A stretch of 64,000 nucleotides of DNA, taken from CG2-30-36-39 sp964433225 (GTDB taxonomy: Bacteria; Patescibacteriota; Microgenomatia; UBA1400; PJMF01). Positions within the stretch are counted from its first letter, which is position 1, and each line of letters opens with the position of its first letter. The notes under the pieces were generated by a model. It did no database searches. It saw nothing but the letters and a program-made list of their open reading frames with translations, and was not told the DNA's origin. Location of the stretch: positions 57,635 to 121,634 of the forward strand of contig CAYSQA010000001.1 of assembly GCA_964433225.1 (NCBI GenBank), read 5' to 3'. Positions 35,300 to 43,675 of the stretch are shown piece after piece. The position numbers were made by a program, and so were the translations under genes.

Positions 35300-36168
35300 A
35301 ACCACTCTACTCCTTGCATCAAGTCAAACTCAGTTTTTAATCTTAATGATTTTTCACCCAAATGATCTAGGCTTTTCTTGAAAAAATCATCTCCCAAAAT
35401 CACCCATTTATCTGCGCCAATTTGTTTAAAAAGATTATTTTGCACGATAGAATCTAACTCTTTGGTAATTTTTCGTTGCAAAGAACTAGCAAGCGGTTCA
35501 ACATCTTTAAAAAGAAAACTCATTGTTTGTAAATCTTTAGTACGACTATTTCTACCGCGAACAACTAAAGAAAATTTTTCTCCTTGATTACCAATCTCTT
35601 GATACAAAGCAAAAGCTACTTTTTCTGCAAGTTCAAATAAATGTTTCTCTCTAAAAAAATAAATCGTTTCATCAATCGCTTCTCTCAGTGAATAGTAAAC
35701 TATAAAACTTTGCTGAGCAGCCCGATCAAAAACTCCAATTTCACTAATTTCTTGGCCAATATACACAAAACTACCTTTGTCTAGGTCTTGCTTGGCTAAA
35801 AAAGCTCTAAATGCCGTAGCATAATTAATTAACTCAACACCAAAAAATCCGGCTTGTTTGAATAGTTTGGTAAAAAGCTCTCTTTCCAGAGGAGAGCTAT
35901 TGGTAGGAATAAAAATAATTGCTTTATTTCTAACCAATAAATTACCAAAATCGATGTTGTTTTCTTGACAAATTTTTTTAATACTAGCCAAAGCTTGAGT
36001 AAAATCTGCAACCTTGTTTTCAATAAAACCAGTGGCAGTATTAAATTGGTGAACCTTACGTTTTTTTGCAGTAACTACCAAAATACTCTGACCATTAATC
36101 CAAAATAGAGTCTGGGGGTTCTGATTATTTTGAGTAGAAAAAAACTTAAAACTAGGTAACTTTCTCAT
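35296..36168 (-). CDS. degenerate MreB-like actin-fold protein
   Basis: The 290-aa protein occupies the mreB position before mreC-mreD-PBP2. Parts align by eye with MreB: AIIFIPTNSSPLERELFTKL with MreB's VPSGITEVEKRAV, GFFGVELINYATAFRAFL with AKEVYLIEEPMAAAIG, GSFVYIGQEISEIGVF with MVVDIGGGTTEIAV, and REAIDETIYFFREKH with DEMDEAIINYIRRKY. The phosphate loops are lost: DLGT is WINGQS and DIGGGT is YIGQEIS. At 290 aa it is also about 50 shorter than MreB. It probably cannot bind ATP as MreB does; PilM/FtsA-like alternatives fit less well. TAATCT lies 7 nt before ATG 36168. Confidence 0.65.
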   Translation of the reverse strand: MRKLPSFKFFSTQNNQNPQTLFWINGQSILVVTAKKRKVHQFNTATGFIENKVADFTQALASIKKICQENNIDFGNLLVRNKAIIFIPTNSSPLERELFTKLFKQAGFFGVELINYATAFRAFLAKQDLDKGSFVYIGQEISEIGVFDRAAQQSFIVYYSLREAIDETIYFFREKHLFELAEKVAFALYQEIGNQGEKFSLVVRGRNSRTKDLQTMSFLFKDVEPLASSLQRKITKELDSIVQNNLFKQIGADKWVILGDDFFKKSLDHLGEKSLRLKTEFDLMQGVEWL

Positions 36169-36214
36169 CTATCTGAGATTAGCAGACTTGAAACAAAATA
36201 ACAAACCAACCAGC

Positions 36215-37141
36215 CTAAAGAGAATTCAGCAGTTTTGTGCCACTACGCCAACGACCAGCTTTAAAATGCTGCTCGGCTTCATCTAATTTCGTTTGGTCTT
36301 GGTTGTTCTGCTTGAAGCTTTCCCTAATTCCTACCAACCTTTCCCAAAGCATATCTTCTTTTAAAGCTAAAGCCTTCTCTAGCATGATCTCCTCAATATC
36401 TGGAACAAACTGCTCAATCTTCTCAATTAAAGCAGCTTGTCTCTTCTCTTCAGCCAAACTAACATCATTTTTAACCTTCTCGATTTCAGCCAATTCTGAT
36501 TCAGTAACTAACAAAGCCAAATCTTTGGCCAAGAAATCATCCCACAAGGCTTGTTGGAGCTCATCTAAAAATGATTCTTTTTCTTGGTCAGTGGCGTCAC
36601 TTACTCCAAGTAAATCAAAAATGTTTTGTTCTTCAATACTTTCAGCCTCACTGACTGGCTGATCAGCTTTAACTGACTCAGAAACAAGCGGTTGCTCAGC
36701 TTTGACTTTATTTTCCTCAGTAGCCAAAGCTTGTTCAAAACTAGTCAAAGAAACTTTGTCTGAAGCTGATTTCTCTTCTGGCTTGGCAGGTTGAGACCGC
36801 TTGGCCTCTGCCACTCGTTGTTTATATTTTTGTTCGTATGCTTCAAGAGCTTTTTCTAACTCGGCCAAAGGGTCAACTTGTTGAGCGGTCTGAATGGCCT
36901 CTTTAGTTTTATTTTCAGCCAATTGTTGCAAATTTTCGACATCAGCCAATTGCTGTGATTTTTGTTCATCTTTTTTAGTTTCAAATTCCGTCACTAACTC
37001 TTCTAGTTTTTTTAGTGGATCAAAATCAGCTTGCTTAGTGTTAGTCATTGGTTGAGAAGTGGAAGGCTGACTACCACTGGTAGGTGGAACATAAGAATCG
37101 ACATAAGATTGGTTTTGATTGTTTAAGGCAGGATCTGACAT
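36215..37141 (-). CDS. acidic coiled-coil protein, DPLxxLEExL family
   Basis: A 308-aa acidic, soluble protein of unknown function. After a disordered Ser/Gln-rich N-terminus it has two copies of a short motif, DPLKKLEELVTEFE (about residue 41) and DPLAELEKALEAYEQ (about 89), then disordered sequence and a folded helical C-terminus (DELQQALWDDFLAKDLALLVTESELAEIE onwards). The protein at 18716 starts with the same motif. It lies upstream of the mre cluster in the same direction, so a link to cell shape is possible but unproven. Confidence 0.6.
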   Translation of the reverse strand: MSDPALNNQNQSYVDSYVPPTSGSQPSTSQPMTNTKQADFDPLKKLEELVTEFETKKDEQKSQQLADVENLQQLAENKTKEAIQTAQQVDPLAELEKALEAYEQKYKQRVAEAKRSQPAKPEEKSASDKVSLTSFEQALATEENKVKAEQPLVSESVKADQPVSEAESIEEQNIFDLLGVSDATDQEKESFLDELQQALWDDFLAKDLALLVTESELAEIEKVKNDVSLAEEKRQAALIEKIEQFVPDIEEIMLEKALALKEDMLWERLVGIRESFKQNNQDQTKLDEAEQHFKAGRWRSGTKLLNSL

Positions 37142-37224
37142 AGTTGTTGAAATAAACCTAGTTTTTAATGACTAACTAAATATAGCAGAAAATAGAACAT
37201 TAGCTAAAGGCTCAATTGTGAGGT

Positions 37225-37230
37225 TACAAT
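37225..37230 (+). promoter_or_regulatory. -10 box, leaderless start
   Basis: TACAAT followed by 7 nt and then the ATG of the O-antigen-ligase-like gene at 37238. Confidence 0.55.
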
Positions 37231-37237
37231 ATAATCA

Positions 37238-39304
37238 ATGTTTATAAAAATCTTTAGTTTCCTCTATCACTGTCTGTTTTTAGTTACTCCTTTATTTTTT
37301 TTCTGGGGTAACAGTGAACTTTTCGAGTTAAATAAAATGTTATTTATTTATGTGGTAGCTGTTTTAGTTGCTGGTTTATGGTTAGTCAGATCAATTATCA
37401 ATAAAAAAATTTATTGGAAAAATCACCCTTTAATCTGGTTAATTCTTACTTTTTTGGCTGGCCAAGTTATTTCCACTTTATTTTCTATCCACTGGCCAAC
37501 TTCTTTGTGGGGTTACTATAGCCGACTCAATGGTGGCCTAATTTCTTCTCTAGCTTTTACTGTTCTAACTTTGGGTCTGTGGAATAATATTCCCAAAGAA
37601 AAACTACTTACTTTCTTTATTAGTCATGGTTTGGGTTTACTGTTAGTCAGTTTATATGCTTTACCAGAACACTTTGGTTTTTCTCCTAGTTGCGTCCTAC
37701 TTCACCAAACCTTTGATACCACTTGTTGGAAACAAGATGTCCAAACTAGAGTTTTTGGTACTTTTGGCCAACCAAATTGGCTAGCCAGTTATATTATTGG
37801 TGTTTTCCCCTTAGTGATTTTTCTTAGAGAACAATATAAAAACAAATTGCCCTGGTTAACAGAAATAACTTTAGTTATAGCTGGTTTAGTTGTTTGGTAC
37901 ACCAAATCTAGATCAGGTATTTTTGGCTTGATCCTAGTTGGTTTGTTAGTTGCTTTCCTTTATTCATACAAAAAAATTAAAGTAATTAAAAAAATTTGGC
38001 AAAACAAACTCTTTTTGCCTTTTACCTTAATTTTCTCTATACTGGTAATAATCGTTGGCAGTTCTCTGCTCCACCAGAGGACACAAGACGATTTGCAACA
38101 CCTTGACTTAGCCCAAGGTACTGATTCTTTTTCTATTAGAACTATTGTTTGGCAGGGAGCCATCAAAGTGTGGCAACGCTATCCTTTGGTTGGTTCTGGA
38201 CCAGCCACTTTTGCCTATAGTTTTTACCAAGATCGTCCTGCTCTACACAACCTAGTCTCGGAATGGGATTTTTTGTATAACAAAGCTCACAATGAATTCC
38301 TCAACTATTTGGCTGAAACAGGTTTAATTGGCTTCTCTACTTATTCAATTTTTTTATTAGGCACTCTCTATTTACTCTGGAAAAACGGTCATAAATACAA
38401 ATCTTGGGCCAATTCAAGTTGGCTAGTGATGGTGAGTTTACTGGGTTTGTCTGCTGTCCATTTTTTTGGTTTCTCGATTGCTATCACTAACCTATTACTC
38501 TTCACTTTACCAGTGATTACGCTTAGTGATGACAACCAACTAGCAAAAAAAACCACAACTCAACTTCCCCAAAAAGAAAGTTGGAAAATTACTAGTTGGT
38601 GGCAATACCTAGCTATCGTGCTAATAATCATAGTTGCCCTCAAATCACTAGTTTCACTGCTAAATTTCTGGCAAGCTGACCGACTTTATAAAAAAAGCAA
38701 AGAACAACAAACATCGGCTCAATACTTGGCTGCGGCTAAATCTTTGGAACAGGCATTAGCATTATCACCTCAAGAAGCACTTTTTTATGATGAGTTTGCC
38801 GATGTCTATAGCATCCTATCTTTTCAATATGGAGTAGTTAACAATCAAGAAGTTGCTCAACAACTAGCTAAGGCTGCCATCGATAACTCTAACTACGCAA
38901 TCTTGCTTAATCCTAGACACCTAAATTTCTATAAAACCAGAGCAAGAGTTTTCTTAGTTTTAGCTCAAAATGAACCAAAATATTATGTTGATGCTGAGCA
39001 TACGCTGATTTCTGCCTTAGAATTAGCACCGACTGATGCCAAACTCTATTACAACTTAGGTTTAGTAAGAAAAGAAATGGCTAAAACCATCGAAGCTCAA
39101 CAATCTTTAGAAAAAGCCGTAGAACTAAAACCCAACTATCTCAAAGCTAGAGAAGAGTTGGCCTCACTCTATGCTGAAACCAATCAACCCATTAAGTCTC
39201 TCGAGCAATTTTCCTTTATCCTCAGACATCTAGCCGTCGATGAAGCTAGTTTCTGGCAAAAATATTATCAAGTAGAAGCAACTGCTTCAGGAACAACTAA
39301 CTAG
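37238..39304 (+). CDS. O-antigen ligase/polymerase (Wzy_C) family protein with TPR repeats
   Basis: The 688-aa protein has about 11-12 membrane helices (residues 1-450) with the Wzy_C loop around GTFGQPNWLASYIIG, TKSRSGIFGLILVG and a large extracellular loop carrying WQRYPLVGSGPATF and KAHNEFLNYLAETGL. Residues about 480-680 form tetratricopeptide-type repeats (AAKSLEQALALSPQEALFYDE, TDAKLYYNLGLVRKEMAKTIEAQQSLEKAVEL). Such proteins ligate or polymerise glycans, sometimes onto proteins as pilin glycosylases. The stop abuts the next ATG. Confidence 0.87.
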   Translation: MFIKIFSFLYHCLFLVTPLFFFWGNSELFELNKMLFIYVVAVLVAGLWLVRSIINKKIYWKNHPLIWLILTFLAGQVISTLFSIHWPTSLWGYYSRLNGGLISSLAFTVLTLGLWNNIPKEKLLTFFISHGLGLLLVSLYALPEHFGFSPSCVLLHQTFDTTCWKQDVQTRVFGTFGQPNWLASYIIGVFPLVIFLREQYKNKLPWLTEITLVIAGLVVWYTKSRSGIFGLILVGLLVAFLYSYKKIKVIKKIWQNKLFLPFTLIFSILVIIVGSSLLHQRTQDDLQHLDLAQGTDSFSIRTIVWQGAIKVWQRYPLVGSGPATFAYSFYQDRPALHNLVSEWDFLYNKAHNEFLNYLAETGLIGFSTYSIFLLGTLYLLWKNGHKYKSWANSSWLVMVSLLGLSAVHFFGFSIAITNLLLFTLPVITLSDDNQLAKKTTTQLPQKESWKITSWWQYLAIVLIIIVALKSLVSLLNFWQADRLYKKSKEQQTSAQYLAAAKSLEQALALSPQEALFYDEFADVYSILSFQYGVVNNQEVAQQLAKAAIDNSNYAILLNPRHLNFYKTRARVFLVLAQNEPKYYVDAEHTLISALELAPTDAKLYYNLGLVRKEMAKTIEAQQSLEKAVELKPNYLKAREELASLYAETNQPIKSLEQFSFILRHLAVDEASFWQKYYQVEATASGTTN

Positions 39305-39952
39305 ATGACTACTCAACAAATATTTGACCATTTTAATATTCCACCAGGTTTACAACAGCACATGTATACCGTGGCTGGAGTTGGTAAATATATTACAGAT
39401 AACTGGCTTGGAGAAAAAATTAATCAACAAGCAATAGTAACTGCACTACTAATCCACGATTTAGGCAACTTAGTTAAGTTCGATTTATCACCTGGAGCCA
39501 AAGTTTATGACCCAACTTTGGCTACTGATCAATGGCGTAAAAACCAACAAATAATGATTGAGCAATATGGTTCAGACGCTCACCAAGCCACCTTAATTAT
39601 GGCCAAAAAAATAATCAGTGACCCCTTAGTTTTAAAGTTAATTAATAGTATGGATGCGACTAACCTGGTTAAGACTTTCAACCAAAGCTGGGAAGAGAAA
39701 ATTTGTGAATACGCCGACTTAAGAGTAACCCCATTTGGAATCACCTCTTTAGAAAACCGCTTAAACGACATCCACCAAAGATATAAACAACATTCCCAAG
39801 CCTGGGCTGATGAACAACTTTTAACCAAGAATAAGTCTTTTGGACAAAAAATTGAGCAACAGCTACAAACTAATACTAAAGTTGATATCATCACTATTCC
39901 AGCAGAAAAAATAGCCACTTATCTGGTAGAATTACCAGATTACCAAATTTAA
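39305..39952 (+). CDS. HD domain protein
   Basis: The 215-aa protein has the HD phosphohydrolase core: HMYTVAGVGKYITDNW gives the first His, ALLIHDLGNLVKF the HD pair, and a conserved YADLRVTP Asp closes the site. Residues after 150 are helical. It directly follows the Wzy-like gene (no spacer) and precedes def by 2 nt. Substrate unknown; nucleotide phosphohydrolase activity is typical of the fold. Confidence 0.82.
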   Translation: MTTQQIFDHFNIPPGLQQHMYTVAGVGKYITDNWLGEKINQQAIVTALLIHDLGNLVKFDLSPGAKVYDPTLATDQWRKNQQIMIEQYGSDAHQATLIMAKKIISDPLVLKLINSMDATNLVKTFNQSWEEKICEYADLRVTPFGITSLENRLNDIHQRYKQHSQAWADEQLLTKNKSFGQKIEQQLQTNTKVDIITIPAEKIATYLVELPDYQI

Positions 39953-39954
39953 AT

Positions 39955-40512
39955 ATGAAAATCATTACTATTCCCCATCCAACTTTGCGAGAAAAGGCTA
40001 GCTTGGTGGAGAAAAATACCGATCAATTTAGCAAGTTTCTTGATGATTTAAAAGAAACTTTGCTTAATGCTGATAATCCCAAAGGAGTTGGCTTGGCCGC
40101 CCCTCAGGTCGATACTCTTTATCGAGTTTTCTTGACTTTGGTGGAGGATCACCAAAAAACTCCCCAAGAGTTTATTAATCCTGTTATCACTAAGCATAGT
40201 GACAAACAAACTTTCGGCCCAGATCCAGAAAATCCAAGATTAGAGGGCTGCTTATCAATGCCCGGCCTCTATGGACCAGTGCCTCGCTGGGAATGGGTAG
40301 AGCTTGAGTTTGAGAAAATCGAGAATGGTTTGTTTATTCCAGATAAACAAAAGTTTTTTGGCTTTCATGCCAGAGTTATCCAACATGAGATAGATCATCT
40401 GGACGGCATTTTATTTACTGACTATTCTCTTCAATATGACCTACCTGTTTATGTTGAAAAGAAAAAACAGCTAGTTGAAATCGAAGATCGTCGAGCTTTA
40501 GAGCTTTATTAA
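39955..40512 (+). CDS. def: peptide deformylase
   Basis: Def removes the N-terminal formyl group from new proteins. The 185-aa enzyme has the three motifs: PKGVGLAAPQV, EGCLSMPG (metal Cys) and QHEIDHLDGILF (HExxH). It is in one transcript with fmt 20 nt downstream, so formylation and deformylation are coded together. Confidence 0.97.
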   Translation: MKIITIPHPTLREKASLVEKNTDQFSKFLDDLKETLLNADNPKGVGLAAPQVDTLYRVFLTLVEDHQKTPQEFINPVITKHSDKQTFGPDPENPRLEGCLSMPGLYGPVPRWEWVELEFEKIENGLFIPDKQKFFGFHARVIQHEIDHLDGILFTDYSLQYDLPVYVEKKKQLVEIEDRRALELY

Positions 40513-40532
40513 TTAAGAACTCATAACTAAAT

Positions 40533-41417
40533 ATGTATAAAATCTGGATTGCCGGTTCTACTCATCGCACCAAACAAGTCGCAGCAACTATTAAAGCTGA
40601 TAAAAAATTCAGAATCGAGCTAGTGATGACTCCCCGACCTAGAAAAGTGGGTCGTAAACAAATCACGACCATTAATCCTCTTCACCAGTTTGCTCTTGAA
40701 CACCAAATCAAAACTGTTTTAGTCGATAAAAAAATTGATCAACAAGTTCACCAACAATTAAAACAATTAACTCCACCAGATTTATTAATAGTGGTAGACT
40801 TTGGCTTTTGGATTCCAGACTGGTTATTAAAATTGCCCCAAAAAGCTCCTCTTAATATTCATCCTTCTCTTCTCCCTAAATGGCGAGGTAGTTCTCCAGG
40901 ACAAAACGTCATTTTACATGGGGAAACTGAATCAGCGGTAACTTTGATGCAACTTATTAAACAAATGGATGCAGGACCTATTTTAGTTCAACTACCCTTT
41001 AAAGTTAAAGAAAACTGGAATAGTAATGATTATTATCAGTATGCCTTTGACTTAATTTGCCAACAACTTACTACCTATTTAGTTGAGTTTTTAGAAGGAA
41101 AAATCACTCCCCAACCGCAACCACTTCACTCACCCACTCCTTTAGCCAGTAAAATTGCCAAAGATCAGGCCTTTATTAACTGGGATGATTTAAGAAAAGC
41201 AATGGAAACAAATGAAAAAGCCAAACCAATAGAACGAGCGAGCAAAGCTTACTATCCATGGCCCAAACTTTGGACCAAAGTACCAACCAATAAGGGTGAA
41301 AAAAGATTAATTATTCACCAAGCTTCTATAAACAATACCAAATTAGTTTTGGACCAAGTTCAGTTGGAAGGCAAAGCTCTTACCAACTGGCAAGAAATTG
41401 AAAAGCAACTAGTCTAA
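40533..41417 (+). CDS. fmt: methionyl-tRNA formyltransferase
   Basis: Fmt formylates Met-tRNA(fMet). The 294-aa protein shows the formyl-THF binding and catalytic region LNIHPSLLPKWRGSSPGQNVILHGE and MQLIKQMDAGPILVQ, with the C-terminal OB-like domain from about 205. The length is slightly below E. coli Fmt (315). Confidence 0.95.
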   Translation: MYKIWIAGSTHRTKQVAATIKADKKFRIELVMTPRPRKVGRKQITTINPLHQFALEHQIKTVLVDKKIDQQVHQQLKQLTPPDLLIVVDFGFWIPDWLLKLPQKAPLNIHPSLLPKWRGSSPGQNVILHGETESAVTLMQLIKQMDAGPILVQLPFKVKENWNSNDYYQYAFDLICQQLTTYLVEFLEGKITPQPQPLHSPTPLASKIAKDQAFINWDDLRKAMETNEKAKPIERASKAYYPWPKLWTKVPTNKGEKRLIIHQASINNTKLVLDQVQLEGKALTNWQEIEKQLV

Positions 41418-41432
41418 ATTTGAGATAAAGAA

Positions 41433-41458
41433 AAACAGGCTCATCAAAGAGCCTGTTT
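41433..41458. terminator. bidirectional terminator
   Basis: AAACAGGCTC pairs with GAGCCTGTTT around ATCAAA. On the minus strand it is followed by TTCTTTATC (end of the zinc-ribbon gene) and on the plus strand it ends fmt. Confidence 0.8.
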
Positions 41459-41483
41459 AGTTTCACTTCTAACTAAGATTTAA

Positions 41484-41684
41484 TCAGCCTTTCATGCTGG
41501 CGATTTCTTCGGCAGTTGCAGGTCTGTAATGGAGCGGATGCTCACTACACTCAAGGTAGACTTGCTTAGGGAGATGTTTTGGAGAAACATTTCTCAACCG
41601 AAGATATCCACTGCAAAAAGGGCATGCTTCGTTCTCTTTAGAAGTCGCTGGCAAGCTCTTAGCGTCTTTTGTTGAAACAACCAT
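41484..41684 (-). CDS. small zinc-ribbon-like protein
   Basis: A 66-aa protein with CPFC at residues 22-25 and a later C-x2-H pair (ECSEHPLHY), consistent with a half zinc ribbon. The start ATG 41684 has a strong GGAGG. No family is recognised. It stands alone between two terminators and has a structured leader, so it is likely an independently regulated gene. Confidence 0.7.
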   Translation of the reverse strand: MVVSTKDAKSLPATSKENEACPFCSGYLRLRNVSPKHLPKQVYLECSEHPLHYRPATAEEIASMKG

Positions 41685-41702
41685 AGCTTACCTCCTTTTT
41701 TT

Positions 41703-41740
41703 CCATCATATGATTAAGAACGCAGTGTTCTTGATGATGG
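41703..41740 (-). promoter_or_regulatory. leader hairpin before the zinc-ribbon gene
   Basis: On the minus strand CCATCATC-AAGAAC and GTTCTT-x6-ATGATGG form a two-part stem with a one-sided bulge, ending 7-10 nt before the GGAGG of the gene at 41684. It could control access of the ribosome. Confidence 0.5.
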
Positions 41741-41782
41741 ATTTAGTATTTTAACAAATAATTTTATTAATTCAAATTATGG

Positions 41783-41817
41783 GATAAAAAAACACCACTC
41801 TTGTTTAAGTGGCGTTT
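41783..41817 (-). terminator. rpmB terminator
   Basis: AAACGCCACT pairs with AGTGGTGTTT (one G-T pair) and runs into TTTTTTT on the minus strand, 26 nt past the bL28 stop. Confidence 0.8.
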
Positions 41818-41842
41818 CAAACTACAGTAAAAAAATACTTAA

Positions 41843-42064
41843 TTACTCAGTAACTTGTTCTTTTTTATAATGAGAGGTGACACCAGACTTTTTGAGCATC
41901 CTCAACATTTTGGTTGGCACTCTAAAGCGTTTTTTGACACCATCGATACTAACAGTCACAGTGTGTAAATTATACTTAAATCCACGCTTTTTTCTGTTTT
42001 TAGCGTGTGATACAGAGTGACCAACATGAGACACTCTTGGAAATTTGAACGAAAATCTTTTCAT
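41843..42064 (-). CDS. rpmB: 50S ribosomal protein bL28
   Basis: The 73-aa basic protein has the bL28 core HSVSHAKNRKKRGFKYNLHTVTV followed by KKRFRVPTKMLRMLKKSG. The usual N-terminal CxxCGK start is replaced by FSFKFPRVSHVGH, so this is a Cys-free version. It stands alone with its own terminator and diverges from the M50 protease gene. Confidence 0.88.
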   Translation of the reverse strand: MKRFSFKFPRVSHVGHSVSHAKNRKKRGFKYNLHTVTVSIDGVKKRFRVPTKMLRMLKKSGVTSHYKKEQVTE

Positions 42065-42145
42065 AGCCAGAGTGGGATTGTAACATTTATCATTAAAATG
42101 AGCAAATAGCAGTTGGATTGGACTTTAATATAAAACTTTATTTCG

Positions 42146-42151
42146 TATAAT
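42146..42151 (+). promoter_or_regulatory. -10 box upstream of the M50 protease gene
   Basis: TATAAT lies 18 nt before ATG 42170, in the divergent rpmB intergenic region; the -35 is not well matched. Confidence 0.45.
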
Positions 42152-42169
42152 AGTTATCCATCTTATTTT

Positions 42170-42787
42170 ATGTTAGAAATTTTATTTTCATCACCAATTG
42201 CCTTTATCATTATTTTTGGTGGTCTATTAATGTCGATTACCATCCATGAATTTGCTCACTGTTGGGTAACTGATAAACTTGGTGACCCCACTCCCAGAGC
42301 TAGAGGCAGATTAACTTTAGATCCTAGAGCCCATCTAGAACCACTCGGGGTCATTGCTATCCTTTTAACTAGGTTTGGCTGGGGTAAACCAGCTCCTTTT
42401 GACCCTTATAATTTGAAAAATCCTGTTAAAGATGCGGCTTTAATTGCTGCTGCAGGACCTCTTTCCAACATTATCGTAGCAGTCTTACTTTCTAGCTTAC
42501 TTCAATTGGGTCTCGTTCCTTTTTTATGGTTACAACTGGCTATTTTTCAGATTATGGCTATCAATATTATGTTGGCAGTTTTCAATTTGCTTCCTGTCTA
42601 TCCTCTGGATGGGAGTAAAATTTTAATGGCTATTTTGCCTCAATCAACGGCCATGGAATACGAAAACATTATGACTAGATACGGGACAATCATTCTTCTT
42701 TTCTTGATCTTACCTTTTGGTGGAATTTCCCCAGCATCACAACTCCTATCACCAGTCATTAACCTAATAATGGGGCTATTAATTTAA
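42170..42787 (+). CDS. M50 family (site-2 protease-like) membrane metalloprotease
   Basis: The 205-aa protein has four to five membrane helices, with the zinc motif HEFAH (residues 25-29) inside the second and the third ligand in LLPVYPLDGSKIL (NxxPxxPLDG). GWGKPAPFDPYNLKNP between them is typical of the minimal Rip/SpoIVFB-like group in CPR and Firmicutes. It cleaves substrates inside the membrane. It converges with the UMP kinase gene with a 9-nt overlap. Confidence 0.92.
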   Translation: MLEILFSSPIAFIIIFGGLLMSITIHEFAHCWVTDKLGDPTPRARGRLTLDPRAHLEPLGVIAILLTRFGWGKPAPFDPYNLKNPVKDAALIAAAGPLSNIIVAVLLSSLLQLGLVPFLWLQLAIFQIMAINIMLAVFNLLPVYPLDGSKILMAILPQSTAMEYENIMTRYGTIILLFLILPFGGISPASQLLSPVINLIMGLLI

Positions 42788-43555
42788 AACCGTACCAATA
42801 AAATCTTGACCAGCCTTAAGCTTTTCCAAATTGGCTAGGTCTTTACTCACTAAAATTAAAGTAATTCCATTTTCTTGAGCCAATTGAGCGGCTTTAAGGT
42901 CAAAAGGAGTATTAACTCCAGGTCGATGTTCTACTGCAAACTTTTCAAGGTATTCTGTTAAAGGAAGTTGCTTAATCAACTGACTTCTATCAAGCTCACC
43001 AGCTGGTGTCAAAGCAAACAACCCCGGCGTGTTACTAATATTAACCACTACTTTTGCACCTGTTTTGATTGCTGCTTCAACAGCTACATAATCGGTACTG
43101 AGACCTGGCTCTGTCCCACCTCTAATATAGATTTTTCCTGGTTCTAATTTGTCTTCTTTATTTTTGAGTTTGGATTTGCTCAATCTTTCCGCTGGAATAC
43201 CATTTCTCAACAAAACAGCTAGTAAGGCTGCAGAGTTAGTTTCACTGACACCAATCCCAATATAGTCAAGTTGGCGGTCATCAACATCATGCTCTCCTCC
43301 GAAACTTCTTGCATCATCCACTCTAACTCTAGCCACCGCTCCACCACCCACAATAATAGCGGTCGTATAATCTTCTTCAGCTAAATTTCTAAGAAAATCT
43401 AGCATCCCTGAAACAAAAACTCTGTCCAACTCAACTAAACTAGTTGCATCACACTCTTCTAGTTCTCCAAACAAAACACTTCCACCAACACTAGCTGTAA
43501 ATTTTTTTTCCTTACTAAACAAAGGAACTGGTTTATTTTTTTCTGCCATATCCAT
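42779..43555 (-). CDS. pyrH: UMP kinase, archaeal-type
   Basis: An amino-acid-kinase-fold protein of 258 aa that should phosphorylate UMP. The first loop is FTASVGGSVLFG, then AIIVGGGAVARVRVDDARSFGG, DYIGIGVSETNSAALLAVL and GGTEPGLSTDYVAVEAA, an order and spacing closer to archaeal UMP kinases than to bacterial PyrH (which begins KLSGE). ATG 43555 is chosen for GAAGGA 4 nt ahead; upstream codons to 43618 look non-coding (poly-Phe). Confidence 0.82.
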   Translation of the reverse strand: MDMAEKNKPVPLFSKEKKFTASVGGSVLFGELEECDATSLVELDRVFVSGMLDFLRNLAEEDYTTAIIVGGGAVARVRVDDARSFGGEHDVDDRQLDYIGIGVSETNSAALLAVLLRNGIPAERLSKSKLKNKEDKLEPGKIYIRGGTEPGLSTDYVAVEAAIKTGAKVVVNISNTPGLFALTPAGELDRSQLIKQLPLTEYLEKFAVEHRPGVNTPFDLKAAQLAQENGITLILVSKDLANLEKLKAGQDFIGTVLN

Positions 43556-43675
43556 TTTTCCTTCTGAGTATTCTAATCCTAAAAAGAAAAAAAAACAGAG
43601 AGATTTATTACAACTCAATAAATTATTTTAATTCATCGATAAACAGCAGTAAAAAAAATATCTTTGCTTGTTGGT

